Source of the DNA: Zygnema cylindricum
Taxonomy: Eukaryota; Streptophyta; Zygnematophyceae; Zygnematales; Zygnemataceae
Assembly (NCBI GenBank): GCA_037447655.1
Contig: JBBHKE010002838.1
Coordinates: forward strand, 115,939-175,938
Length of the DNA stretch: 60,000 nucleotides
Direction of reading: 5' to 3'
A program made the position numbers and the translations under genes. The notes under the pieces were generated by a model. It was not told the DNA's origin. It saw only the letters and a list, made by a program, of their open reading frames with translations, and did not search any database. Within the stretch, counting starts at the first letter, position 1. The number at the start of each line of letters is the position of its first letter. Below are positions 10,362 through 20,566 of the stretch, in pieces.

Positions 10362-11431
10362 CTAGGGCCTATTAGGGAGCCATGGGTTTTTAGGTGGAGG
10401 AGGAGATGGATTAACCGGTTCTCTGTGAGGAGGTTTGGAACGCTCATGGGCATCCCACCACGATGTCTGCATCTCATACTCTACCGCGTATTGAGCCGCT
10501 TGCTCAAAGGTGAACTTCAGTCCATACATCTGACTGAGGTGGTTTTGGATAAACCTTTTTGATGGGCCTGGAAACTGTCCCACAAATTTTTGGACAGCCT
10601 CCGCATCAGACATGAGGTCCGGTAATGCTTCCCGCAGAGTTTCCATCCGAGCTCGCAAGGCAGGGGCTGTTTCACTTGGCTTACGCTCGAAGTTCATTAA
10701 CTCTTTGATCTGATCCGGATTTTGCATCCGGTACTCCTCTTCGGGGATGTCAATCATGATTGAGAGAGGGTCACGTAAGGGAATGGTGCCCCCCGCTCTA
10801 GCCGGGACCGCCGCTCGGGCAACAACTGCATACTGACGAGGAACCTCGTGGATAGCTGGATACAACTCGTCCCCATTGGCATCTAATATCGCTGGTGTTG
10901 GTGCCTGATAAAGGATATCCATTTGGCTTAAGACTTCTGGTAACCCCGCAAAGGGAGCCACGTACTATGTCATCGCAAGCACATCCTCATACTTGCGAGT
11001 GTAGAGTGTAAGGGCCGTACCGCGGAGGTATCGACCGACAAGGGAAAAAGCGACACGGAGGTCAAACTTATCCTGATATCTAAATGCTAAATCCCTCATT
11101 TCCGTATCGTATAACATACGGAAATGCGATAAAGACATGGTGTCCTTTAATCCGGAAAGCAAAATTGCATCCTTCCCATGGATCCCTCGGAAGAGGAAGC
11201 CATGTCGTAAAGAGGAGGATGGGTCGGTTGTGCCAAAGCTGGGCTGGCAGAGAACCTACGAGTGTGAGGAGTAGGAAAGGTTTCCTCCGAGAAGTCTTCT
11301 TCGGTCCCCTCTATGTATGACCTAGATGAAACCGAGGACAGCGATGACGTAGATGTGAGACCAGACCACACTGACGGCGATCTGCGATCCGCAATTAGAT
11401 TAATTGTGGTCCACGATTCGGGAAAATCCAA
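10362..11431 (-). pseudogene. Gypsy gag (capsid), broken into three frames
   Basis: Three adjacent minus frames (11147-11431, 10965-11162, 10362-10961) precede the knuckle frame. The last has a gag core: LMNFERKPSETAPALRARM, then DAEAVQKFVGQFP and NHLSQMYGLKFTFEQAAQY, the helical pattern seen in gypsy capsids. The first is Ser-rich (SGLTSTSSLSSVSSRSY) and may be the matrix-like N-terminus. TAG at 10965-10967 separates the second from the third. Only the third has clear family signal; the others are assigned by position and continuity. Confidence 0.75.
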
Positions 11432-12300
11432 AGGATTTAACCGCGGAGGACGATACAGTGTACCTCCTCGGGTGGACCCGGATAAATAATGAAGGTTATC
11501 TCAATCTGTGGGCATAAACAAAGGGGAAAAACCCTGACTATAATAATGAAATGTTTCGCACGACCTAACCGAGATGCAACATGTATCAGACCAATCCACT
11601 CGTCCAGTCAACACACTTAGTCACTATAAAGACCTGATCGTCATATCTAGCAAGAAGCCGATTTACCAAAACCTCTACCCTGCAAACATTTGGCAAGGCC
11701 AAAGGGCCAAATCTATAAAAACAATAAATTTGCTATCTAGGCACCCTAGGGTGCAGATCTACAACAACACAGCCGGGAAAAGGTCTACACAGTGCAACCC
11801 ACGGCAAGATCTAGCAAGAAATCCCACTCCAGATAGTCACAAGAAAATCCAAAGCCACTTAGGGCTAGATAGCATGCAGGGAAAGCATGAAAATGCAAAT
11901 GCTCAATAAGAAAGGTTCACGATGGAACCCCTCCACACCGATCCCCTACATGAGTGTCCACACTAAATCGGAACGCTCTTGCACCCGCAAGGCATCGGCT
12001 ACTTATAGACACCTTTAGTGCTCTGGTGAGCACTAAGGGTGAACCGAACTTGTTCAAAGCAAGTCGGGTTTTGCAAAGCTCCCTGGAATAAAATTGGCTC
12101 CACGAAATTCGCTCTGAGCAACGTCTCCAAAATAACCCTCCGCGAGACCCATCTGTACCGTGAAGATGTACGCCGTGGAATGTTAGAGGACCAATGGAAA
12201 GAAGGGAAAAAAGCGTTCGGTGGAAGAAAAATAAACAATAAGACACACAAATACGATAGAATGGAAAAGTGTGTTAGAATAAAGTAGGAGGCAGCTCAAA
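11432..12300 (-). promoter_or_regulatory. Candidate gypsy 5' leader/LTR with TATA box
   Basis: Upstream of gag on the minus strand there is no coding signal. CTATAAGT (complement at 12001-12008) is a good TATA box about 570 bp before the gag frame, in a position that fits an LTR U3/R boundary. A 14-bp perfect palindrome GCACCCTAGGGTGC lies at 11741-11754. No primer-binding site or LTR ends could be recognised, so calling this an LTR is inference. Confidence 0.35.
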
Positions 12301-12319
12301 CTCCAGATATACAGTCAAA

Positions 12320-12368
12320 CTTGTGACCACAATAATCCAAAGCACTTGTGACCACAATAATCCAAAGC
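12320..12368. repeat. 25-bp tandem duplication
   Basis: CTTGTGACCACAATAATCC plus AAAGC is present twice in direct tandem, starting at 12320 and 12345. Its function is unknown. It borders the CCCTAA-rich segment. Confidence 0.8.
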
Positions 12369-12376
12369 CTGCAGCC

Positions 12377-12607
12377 AACCCTAATTCCACTTGGAAAACC
12401 CTAATTCCAAAGCCAAACCCTAATTCTAGACGGCCAAGACTCCAAATCTGCAGCCAAAGAATAAAAGGATACCGACCTAAGGACTGGAATCAAAAGGAAT
12501 AAACCCTAAATATGTTGCAACCCTAATTTTGCAGCCAAAACCCTAATTCTGCCTCCAACCCTAATTCTGCAGATTAACCCTAATTTTGCAGATTAACCCT
12601 AAATTTG
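12377..12607. repeat. CCCTAA-rich minisatellite (telobox-like)
   Basis: ACCCTAA occurs about nine times. The last five form a tandem array of 18-20 bp units of the type AACCCTAATTYTGCAGATT (about 12518-12607). CCCTAA is the core of the plant telomere repeat and of the telo-box promoter motif. Spacing here is not telomeric, so this is an interstitial or promoter-type array. On the minus strand it lies upstream of the candidate gypsy TATA box. Confidence 0.7.
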
Positions 12608-13689
12608 ATACAAAATTTAGGTTTAACACGAAAGCCAAGAAATATAGGTGCAACGAAATAAGAGACAAAGATTGAAAGAAAGAAATAGCGGAAAACAAAA
12701 ACAAAATGTTTTTTTTTTATATAAAATAAAATTTATATTTTTAATAGATTTTTTATTTTTATTTTCTTTTGGACAAGAATACTCAGCCGCAAGGTAGCCA
12801 CTAGGCTCTTGGGTCTTCAACGTATTCTTTACAAGAGTTATCTCGTACGAAAGCAACGAAGCAAAATAAATAATTCCAACCAAAAACAAGGAAAACTCAA
12901 AATTCGGCCAAAATTCACCCTTCCATTCCCAACCGAAAAGACAAACAACACAAAAACAAACACCCAAACCGTTCCGCTGTCCGTGAGAAAGGCAGCCGGA
13001 TCCGGATGCTTCTCCACACGAACTTCAATCCACCACTTCCCAAAAATGAAACAAGTTGGAGGGAAACCTTCCGGACTTGGCTTTGAGCCGCGTGGATTAA
13101 AAGCGTGGGCAGAATTACAAAGGAGAATGTACGTAAACTATCTAGCCTCTACAGCTAGCTAGCAAAAGAAAGGAAGAAACTTGAGCAATCGGTGAAAGAG
13201 AGAGCAAGAGAAAAGCTCCGCCGCCAAGAGAAAATTCTTGTCCAAAAGCTAGAAATTCTAAGTCTGAAAATAGACTAAGTATTAGCTACGCTACGCCTAC
13301 GCAAACCCTAACCTAAGTCTAGGCTAGTTCACATGAACGAACTACTTAAGATGTTTGGCCAATAGGCGACCAACATCGTCTGTCGTACGCCTAACAAAAT
13401 CCACCGTCCGAGGGTAAAAACCCTCCCTAACTACATGTACGCGCGAACCTACATGGGTTCGCGACTTAAATATATAATGGTACATCGAAGCATCGAAGGT
13501 ACTCCCGGATATCGCGCTGTATCGCCAAACGCTACTTCACGTATGTACTCCAAAATTGTATACCTGCGCACGAAACGAAACAATAGTACGCACGAAATTA
13601 GTACATATACAAATAGACGTGTACGCGAATCGCGTACACGTCAAAGATAAGTGAACCGATGTGCCTTTGCACGTGCGAACGGAAATCAT
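12608..13689. other. Intergenic DNA, no gene recognised
   Basis: There are weak frames on both strands (for example 12809-13162 +) but no recognisable domain, splice pattern or repeat border. The segment includes ACGCCTACGCAAACCCTAACC near 13290 and purine-rich DNA at 13165-13250. Confidence 0.4.
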
Positions 13690-13945
13690 GCACGCGCACA
13701 AAAATAATCGTGCGTGCGTGTATGATTTCGTTCGAGCGTGTTGAATATCGCGTGCGTGTGCGCAATATCGTGCGTGCGTGCGAAATATCGTGCACGCATG
13801 CAAAATATTGTGCACGCGCGCAAAAATAATCGTGCGTGCGTGTATGATTTCGTTCGAGCGTGTTGAATATCGCTCGCGCGTGCACAATATCATGCGTGCG
13901 TGCGCAATATATCGTGCGCGCATGCAAAATATCGTGCATGCCCGC
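13690..13945. repeat. Higher-order GC-rich minisatellite
   Basis: Two diverged copies of a unit of about 121 bp start near 13693 and 13814. Each contains CAAAAATAATCGTGCGTGCG and TTTCGTTCGAGCGTGTTGAA, followed by subunits of about 18 bp of the type CGTGCGTGCGYRMAATAT. The array is open in several frames because the monomer lacks stops. The minus-strand frames read HAR/TRT-rich peptides such as IVHARAIFNTLERNH. I regard these as a by-product of the repeat. Confidence 0.75.
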
Positions 13946-14570
13946 GACCGACACCACGCGGCATGACAAAAGATTGAACTTTAACATACTCGAACGGTGG
14001 AAAAAAAATCAAGTGTACGTGCGAAATATGGAGAGTTTCCTATTCTAGCTTGTGTCCCTATATCCGTTCTAAGAATTCTTATTTTTAAAAGCGTAGTATT
14101 TATACCAAATTTAGATTTATATATTTTGTGTATTTTTTAAGTTTGAGCTTGAAAATTTGTTTAATAGAGTCAAAAATAGGACGAGGCTTTTTTTCGTTGT
14201 GATTTGTTTATTTATATATTTTATATAACACAAGATTTTTTGTTTTTTTTGCTTGACAAAATGTGATTTTCACTTATTGATTTTCCATATGAAAAACTAT
14301 GTTTTTTTTTAAGAGTACATGATAAAAACTTTACTTTTTTTGCATGGATCATAACATAATATAGTAGGCGAAAGAAAAACCGTCCAAAAAGTGTAGCGAA
14401 AAATTTAGATTTGTGAAATGATAAACTTTAATCTAGGAGTTACACGCACAATTTGGACAAAAAACGCTTGAGGGAGGCGACTGTCGAGGATAAGAGAGAT
14501 TACAAAAAGACAAAATCGCAAAAAAAAAAGAGCTACACGAACTTTTTTTTTGCAAAGGGTGATGTATCAA
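13946..14570. other. AT-rich intergenic DNA
   Basis: No gene, repeat border or motif seen apart from A/T runs. Confidence 0.5.
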
Positions 14571-14572
14571 TA

Positions 14573-15861
14573 CACCGATCATCGTTATTAGTGTTAAATA
14601 GTCGTTATTAGTGTTAAATAGTCGTTACTATTTATAGCCAAAACTCACAAAATAGAGTTAACAACATTATTTGAAGACGTGGACTACAACCTGCCAAATC
14701 TCCTTGCACTAAATAATATTATTAATAAAATTCCGCATTAACACTAACAAATCTTAAAAAAAAAAACAATGAGCGGTGAAATTTTGTACTTATTCGGGTA
14801 CGCGCGGGTAAAAGTCGTTGCGGGAAAACGAGTTTCGATTAATTTCTAATTTTGTATACGCGTATCGGGTAATGGGTGACGATTTAGGAACATGACATAA
14901 CCCAGTCGGGTGATGGGTGTTCAGATTTTGAAAAAAAAAATTTGCCGGTTTCGGGTATCTAAAACTTTGAATTTTGCGACCTTTGGTGCCCAATGAATCG
15001 TTATTGGAGGTAAAAAATAATTAGTGTAAAACAACAATTAGTGTTATCAACTTTAATAATTTAAATTTGCGAATTTAATGTTTCTACCCATTGCCACGTC
15101 ATGCCAGCTTATCATCAATCACACCCAAATCGCCCTCCATATCCGATTTTACACAAAGTACCACCTGACCAACAAATAGTAAAACTTTTTCCCACTTGTC
15201 ACGCAATTTGCAAAATTGTTAATGTTCTCAGACCTCCACGTTCATTCATGGATCCTTAGCAAAAGTTTGCACCGTGATCGCCTCTCCTACTCCATCTCAC
15301 ACTATACAGCCCACCATTATTACAATTAAAATCACTAAATTGTTGCTTTTTTTTTGCCACATAATTGCAAATTAGTGGTAGTAACATTTAAATGGAATTG
15401 ACTATAAAATGGAAAAGAATCATCTAGTGTTAGCCACTTTATATTATGTTCTTATAAATGAGTGTTATGTACAAAAAACCTTGTTTTGTTACATGGCGTT
15501 TACGTGACAATTTCTTTGCATGTAAACTAGGTTTAAATTGCGATTAGTCGCCTAAAAATATTACTCAATATAGACCATAAAATAGCTTAAAATAACCTAA
15601 AACACTCTATTTTTAATGTTTTTCACTATTTCAAAACCCCACAAGGATATTCTGGACGAATGCTACTAAAACATTACGTTTGCACTTGAAATAACGACAA
15701 TGTACGAGCTACAAAGTCAACACACAAATTAGCGTTAAGTGCCAAAATTCATGTTAATGTTTTTTTTTATTTATTTCGACACCTATTCACAAAAAATAGC
15801 GTTAATAACACTAACCCAGTGCTTACACTAATATATTTAACGCTAAAAACGACAAGCGATG
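14573..15861. mobile_element. Possible large TIR element with diverged ends
   Basis: The left end CACCGATCATCGTTATTAG and the reverse complement of the right end (CATCGCTTGTCGTTTTTAGCG) match at most positions, and both continue into GTTAAAT. Each is flanked by TA (14571-14572 and 15862-15863). The interior has repeated TTAGTGTTA/TTAGCGTTA motifs, two adjacent copies of CGTTATTAGTGTTAAATAGT near 14581-14623, and a CGGGTA-rich segment (14795-14965) like that at 1.9 kb. No transposase is seen. The ends are diverged, so this call is tentative. Confidence 0.4.
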
Positions 15862-15863
15862 TA

Positions 15864-16129
15864 CTGCTCCCTGCTCCGTTCTCCCTCTTCTGGGAAATAA
15901 TACACGTCAAAATTAGCATGAAATTTAAAGGGCTTCAACGAAGAACTTTTTTGACATATATATGTGCGTCATTTGGCAGTAGGTTGAGAGAAAAAGAACA
16001 AAAAAAAAATTCGGGAAGCCATGGCTAAAATTTGCAAAACCGATGACGTCGACGTTGTTGAAAGAAAGCATGACGCGTGAAGCGTGACGTGATTTCTACG
16101 CTATAATTTAATTGTAATGAAAGAATTGG
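15864..16129. other. Intergenic DNA
   Basis: No gene recognised. Confidence 0.5.
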
Positions 16130-16440
16130 GAAGTCCCTTCCACGAAGGTCAACTGATGGCAAAAGGAGCGCTAAAGGTATCATACTCTAAAGATTTCCCC
16201 GTAAATGTCGTTGGATTCGAATCCACCTTGTCCAAATGTTGACGTACCTGAAACGTGCCGATTGGTATCCCAATTGTTGATAAATCCCACATCAAAACCT
16301 AATTAAATTCGCCTGCATTTGAGCTGGTGGCACATTGGTTTGTGCATTCACAACTTAAGTGAAAGATCTCAGGTTTAAATCTTGGTCAGCCATCATTCCC
16401 TTTAACGCGATCCTCCATACGTCTACCACAAATTGGATAA
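16130..16440 (+). repeat. SINE-like, tRNA-related sequence
   Basis: Around 16322-16392 the order GAGCTGGTGGCACATTGG, about 40 bases of spacer, then AGGTTTAAATCTTGGTC looks like the A-box and B-box halves of a tRNA-derived SINE head (B box GGTTTAAATCT against GGTTCRANNCC, two mismatches). A second palindromic GGATTCGAATCC sits upstream near 16213. No poly-A tail or target duplication was found. Confidence 0.35.
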
Positions 16441-16609
16441 AATGAGGGGTTGCGTCGTTGATGTGAAAAAGCAAATCATTGGACGACCAAAGTTCTCACC
16501 TAATTTTTTAGAGTATCTTAGAAAATCTCCAATAAACATGTTAAGATAAACAACAGTAGGGATTGGTATGACGTACGCCTTTTGGTAAACAACCTCACTT
16601 TTCCCCTAA

Positions 16610-16832
16610 CCACACCGCCAATCGTTATTAGCGTTGTGTACGCTAATTCCGTCCTGCTTTTTTATTTTATTTTATCCTCAAATAGAATTATCCACACTAT
16701 TTAAAAAAACCCTAATTCTCAATTAGAATAGACGATTTCTTCAAAAATTCCAAATTCCCAATTAGCGTAAACCATGCTAATTATTCGTATACGCTACAAA
16801 AACTTACACGCTAATAACGATTGGCGGTGTAG
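16610..16832. mobile_element. Tourist/Harbinger-like MITE, TSD TAA
   Basis: ACACCGCCAATCGTTATTAG (16612-16631) is perfectly inverted at 16811-16830. One base further out at each end still pairs and the next one out differs (CCACACC versus CTACACC). The element is about 223 bp, AT-rich and non-coding. TAA flanks both sides (16607-16609, 16833-16835), the 3-bp duplication typical of PIF/Harbinger MITEs. Confidence 0.8.
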
Positions 16833-17491
16833 TAAATCAACGCCCGTTACACGGGCATGGACTGTGTCCTGTTTATCAAAACGTCTTAGTACTATTGTAC
16901 TATTCAAGTCGCCCGTACGGATTTTTGTAGACGCGACCCCAATCAACACAACGATTGACGAAAAATCGAGCAAATAATTTACGGCACGAAATCGTACTTG
17001 TTGAAAAGGACGGGTAGCTTCTGAACTGCCTGCATCCTATAATCGGACGGTCACGAACGAATGATTGACGGCTGAAAACTCTTTAGTGCAGGTGGAGGCT
17101 TTCATCTTTATTCATTGATAGGATCGAGCAGCCAAGATCTGACGGTCAAGAACTATTGCCGAGGGAGTACTTTGAAAGAAGTTTGCTGACGTTAGCAAAA
17201 AGACAAAGCTCCGACGTAGGCTGAGGAACAACGTTACCCGTTTGTTGACGTCGGCCGGGGGACACGCCGTTTACAGGTGCAGACGGACGGAAAGTCGGCC
17301 TATTTAAAGGTTTTTCAAACGGACGACTAAAGGTCTATAATTTGTATAAAGATGGAGGGTGACCCTAAGTCAACAAATTTATGTATCGTCTACAAATGTC
17401 AATACTTTAATTGACGTTGTTTGTTGTCCGACATTGGGAAACAACCGCAAAACTAGTGCGGAGAATCTTCAGTATAAAACAAAGTTTCATC
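16833..17491. other. Intergenic DNA upstream of LysM locus
   Basis: No gene is seen. CTATTTAAAGG at about 17300 resembles a TATA box on the + strand and could belong to the LysM gene, but no convincing first exon follows it. Confidence 0.4.
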
Positions 17492-17800
17492 CATAGTTCA
17501 AAAGTAGGCGTTTTTATGGTAGGCCTTTTGTAGGCGCACAAAACTTGGCACTAAACTCGCGTAGAGTAGGCATACTGTGTGGGTGTGCGCTGTGGACACT
17601 CTTGTACGGACATACGAATCTGACGTATGATCATAGTTCAGCGCACGCCGACGGACGAAATTTTTTAGCGAACTAAAACACGCGGACGTTCAAAATTGCA
17701 GACGCTAATATGACAGATAGTCCTTTCGTAAGTTGTGTTATGGGCTTTTCATGTGATCTTCTTAGATCGCTACTTTGATCATAGACCGTCCGATCGTCTG
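17492..17800. mobile_element. Partial hAT-type repeat, CATAGTTCAAAAGTAGG end
   Basis: The left end CATAGTTCAAAAGTAGGCG matches the ends of the elements at 36801 and 38287. At 17727-17800, GTAAGTTGTGTTATGGGC and the following bases match 38340-38405. The right end was not found, and about 165 bp in the middle differ. The copy appears to run into the CT-rich tract. Confidence 0.6.
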
Positions 17801-17802
17801 AA

Positions 17803-17833
<31 letters not shown>

Positions 17834-18440
17834 TCCTCTTCCACTCTCTCTTCGTTTCTCTCTTTCCCTCCCTCACTCCGTCTTTCCCTCTCTCTTTTTC
17901 CCTGTCTATCTCAATCTCTCTCTCCCTCTCAATGTTTTCATTTCTCTCTCCCTCTCTCTTTCTCTTTCTTTCTCTCTCTACCTGTCTCTCTCCTTCTCTC
18001 TATTTTTCTCTTTCTCTCCCTTTACCCCTCTCTCCCACTCTCTATCTCTTTGTCTCTCCCCTCTTTCTGCCTCTTTTTTTTCTCTCTCTGTGTCTCTTTC
18101 CCTCCCACTCTTTCCGTCTCTCTCCTCTTTTCCCTCCCTCTCCCTCTCTCCCTCTTTCCTTCTTTCCATCTCTCTCTCACTCTCTCCCCCTCTTTCCCTC
18201 TCTCCCCTCTCTCTCCCCCTCTCTCTATGTGTCTCTTCTTCCCTCTCTTTTCCTCTCTGTCTCCCTCTTTCCCTCTCTCTCCTTCTCCCTCTCTCGCTCA
18301 CTCTCCCCTTACTCCCTCCTGTCTCCCTCTCTTCCTCTCCCTGTCCGCCTCTCCCAATTTCCCTCTCTCTCTGTCTCCCTCTCTCTCCCTCGCTCTCCAT
18401 CTGTCCCTCTCCCCCTCGCTCCTTCTCTCTCCCTTTTTAT
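17801..18440 (+). repeat. 640-bp CT-rich (polypyrimidine) tract
   Basis: The strand is almost purely C and T, made of CTCTCT, CCCTCTCT and TTTCTCTC variants with few purines. It is open for hundreds of codons on both strands (Ser/Leu/Pro-rich one way, Glu/Arg-rich the other), as expected of a stop-poor tract and not evidence for a protein. It lies just upstream of the LysM exons and could be an intron, a 5' UTR or GA-type promoter DNA. Confidence 0.85.
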
Positions 18441-18492
18441 TTTCATTTATTCATTCATTAAATAGCCAGTTCCTTAACTTGTTTGTATACAG

Positions 18493-18527
18493 GATTTGTT
18501 CGGATTATGCGGATCTCCATCCACGCT
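18493..18527 (+). repeat. Truncated duplicate of a LysM-gene exon start
   Basis: TACAG and the next 34 bases at 18488-18527 repeat 18649-18688 with a few differences. Both would follow a splice acceptor and encode D-L-[F/L]-G-L-C-G-S-P-S-T. The upstream copy then runs into a stop (at about 18577), so it is a partial exon duplication or an alternative acceptor rather than a full exon. Confidence 0.6.
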
Positions 18528-18653
18528 ATTATTTGTATATTCCGTTTCTAAACAGTCTAATAATTTTCCTTTTAACTGATTCAGTGACTTATTTCTGTTT
18601 CCTTTTTATTCCTTTTTTTTATATTGATTTAATGTATTTGTTTATATGTACAG

Positions 18654-20135
18654 GATTTGTTGGGACTATGCGGATCACCATCCACAGTAAATTCGGTACC
18701 GGAAGGAACCCGAGTGAAAATATTTTCCTCACATTCGTCGGATTCCGTTCCGTGTTCTGTTATTTATACCACAATAGAGGTGAGCAGCTAAATATGAATA
18801 ATGAACCTTTTTTTTATGTAAATATCTCATTTTATCCCTCTGCTATGAAATTTCATTCTTAAAAACAAATAAATGAGTTACAATTTATCATATAGTTTCT
18901 TAACAGTTGGACATCGATAAAAACATCCTTTTTTGTCATGGTAAATCTAACTTTGATGTCATCTCGTATATGAACTTTAAATTTTTTTACGCTTTCCGTA
19001 AATACATTCTGTAAAAACATTTTGTAAATACATCCCGTAAAAACTTATTTCTTGTAAATCATTTATAGAAACAGTAACAAAAATATTTTGCCCTCATCAC
19101 GCATTACTTTACTCTATTCATTCAGTTATTTATTATTGTTTTTTTCTTTTGCAGGGAGACACTTGCAATAAAATTATTTCTACTTTTTCGGATCCTTTGA
19201 CTTTTTTCGATTTGCAAACTTTACAAAAAATGAATTCCGAGATTCGATTAAATTGCTCCGATCCTAATACCCCTTTAGACCCTCAGAAGGTGGTAAGTGA
19301 TTGGACTTTATATTGATTCAATCAACGATTTTAATAAAATCAATAATTATACTTCAAGAGTTTTACTCTCTTATTTAACCAAACTTTGTGCTTTTTTCGG
19401 AATTCTTACCCTGTCTATGTTTCAGAAAATTGATCAATAGAGTTATTTATTTACCGTCGTTCGTTATTATTTTTATCGACACAGTTATGTATTTACTGTC
19501 CCCTCCTTCCCTCCCTCCTCCATTCCTCCTTCCTCCCCTTTTTTTTTTTTGTAGATTTGTGTACAACGGAATTTTGAACCGAAAGAATTTATTTTGGAGG
19601 AAAACTATTCGGTGAAAGAAGGAGAGGAAGGGTGTGAATATCTTTACAAAAATAAATTTTCGGCTCTCGACTTTTTTTATCTTAATCCCGGAATAAATTG
19701 CGGCAATATCGTTCCCGGAAATGTGGTATATTTTCTTTTCCTTTTTTTTTTACATAACATTCAGATTGCGTTTTTATATTTCTTTTTTTCTTATTTTTGA
19801 GTGGTTGTTTCCCAAAAATCAAAATTGCATTTCCGCAATTAGTTCATAACCAGCTTTTTTTTTTATGTTTTTATGGAACATTATGCTAATGGCCCAATTT
19901 TTTTTTCTTTTTGATCTTTTTTGGGCAGGTTCGCATACGACAAAATGCGATAATCACATGCAAACAAAATTGTGTCAAAAAATTGATACTCCCAGTAACA
20001 ACTTCCTGTTCTGCTGTTAAATATAGTTATTTTAAGAATAATGCCACTTTATTTTGTCTTTACGACGCACTTTCTTATAACGCATGTCAAGCTTCAACTA
20101 CTTTATCTAAAGGAAAGATCATTTGTTATCCGTAA
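18654..20135 (+). CDS. LysM-domain protein, four exons seen, 5' end missing
   Basis: Exons 18654-18779, 19155-19292, 19555-19725 and 19929-20135 join in phase 0 with GT donors (GTGAGC, GTAAGT, GTATAT) and AG acceptors preceded by T-rich tracts, giving 213 residues without a stop. LysM 1 runs from CSVIYTTIEGDTCNKIISTF to the QKV|ICV junction. LysM 2 is YSVKEGEEGCEYLYKNKF with LNPGINCGNIVPGN. A third, divergent LysM-like unit includes TSCSAVKYSYF, LYDALSYNACQ and GKIICYP before TAA. The many Cys residues suggest a secreted or cell-surface protein that binds chitin- or peptidoglycan-type glycans. No kinase, membrane segment or GPI signal follows. The first exon, with the expected signal peptide, is not identified. 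AATAAA at about 20219 is a candidate poly(A) signal. Confidence 0.82.
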
Positions 20136-20566
20136 TTATCGAAAAGATTTCGTCGAACGCTAAACTTTGAGGAAAAACTGTTGTGCTTTTTACTAAAAAG
20201 AAAATACGAAAGAAAGAAAAATAAACTAAATGGTCAAAAATCAATAGTTGGGAAAGTATCTCTTTTTGTTTTTCACTTTTCCAAATATATAAAAGACAAA
20301 ATGAGGAAAAATGTTGTGGATTTTATGGAAGGGTCTTTGATTTTTCCACTAGTCTACATTAATTTAAGTCTATTACAAGCTGAAAGTTTTATAAGCTTTT
20401 TCGTCGAGTTTCATGTACGAATTATTGATATATAGTTACATATGTATAAAAATGTACTGTAATTTATGGTTATCGAATTAAAAAAAATCATCTTTTGTCG
20501 TTGTACACGTGAAAGAAAAAGGTTATTATTAATGTTTTTCTGCTTGAATTGTTAAGGTTTTGCTGG
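20136..20566. other. LysM 3' flank and border of copia remnant
   Basis: Contains AATAAA at about 20219 and AT-rich DNA. The copia gag homology on the other strand begins at about 20567, so the insertion border lies between. Confidence 0.45.

Larger units (their letters stand above)
4604..11431 (-). mobile_element. Ty3/gypsy retrotransposon with embedded DNA methyltransferase
   Basis: Read on the minus strand, the order is gag, two CCHC knuckles, aspartic protease, cytosine-C5 methyltransferase, RT, RNase H, integrase. RT before integrase is the Ty3/gypsy order. All modules are recognisable but interrupted: in-frame stops (for example 6329-6331 and 8689-8691), frameshifts (near 7045 and 8110-8160), and a Lys at the integrase catalytic Glu. 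Flanking LTRs were not found. A methyltransferase inside a retrotransposon polyprotein has been reported for charophyte gypsy and dinoflagellate elements, which supports a streptophyte host. The element is probably dead in this copy. Confidence 0.9.

Noticed and set aside
9788-10562. + strand frames across the gypsy gag/protease (up to 215 residues)
   Set aside because: Shadows of the minus-strand gag and protease, which carry CCHC and DTGA motifs.
12377-12607. True telomere or telomere end
   Set aside because: CCCTAA words are spaced by 18-20 bp unit sequence and lie inside the window; not a CCCTAAA array.
13690-13945. CRISPR-like array
   Set aside because: Units are tandem without unique spacers, and the window is eukaryotic.
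13537-14048. Overlapping frames rich in HAR/TRT or CARAI motifs
   Set aside because: They are open on both strands because of the GC-rich minisatellite, with no sign of selection for one frame.
17978-18400. 140-residue Arg/Glu-rich minus frame
   Set aside because: Antisense reading of the CT tract, low complexity.
17735-18862. 375-residue + frame, Ser/Leu/Pro-rich
   Set aside because: It is created by the CT-rich tract. The true LysM exon at 18654-18779 uses a different frame.
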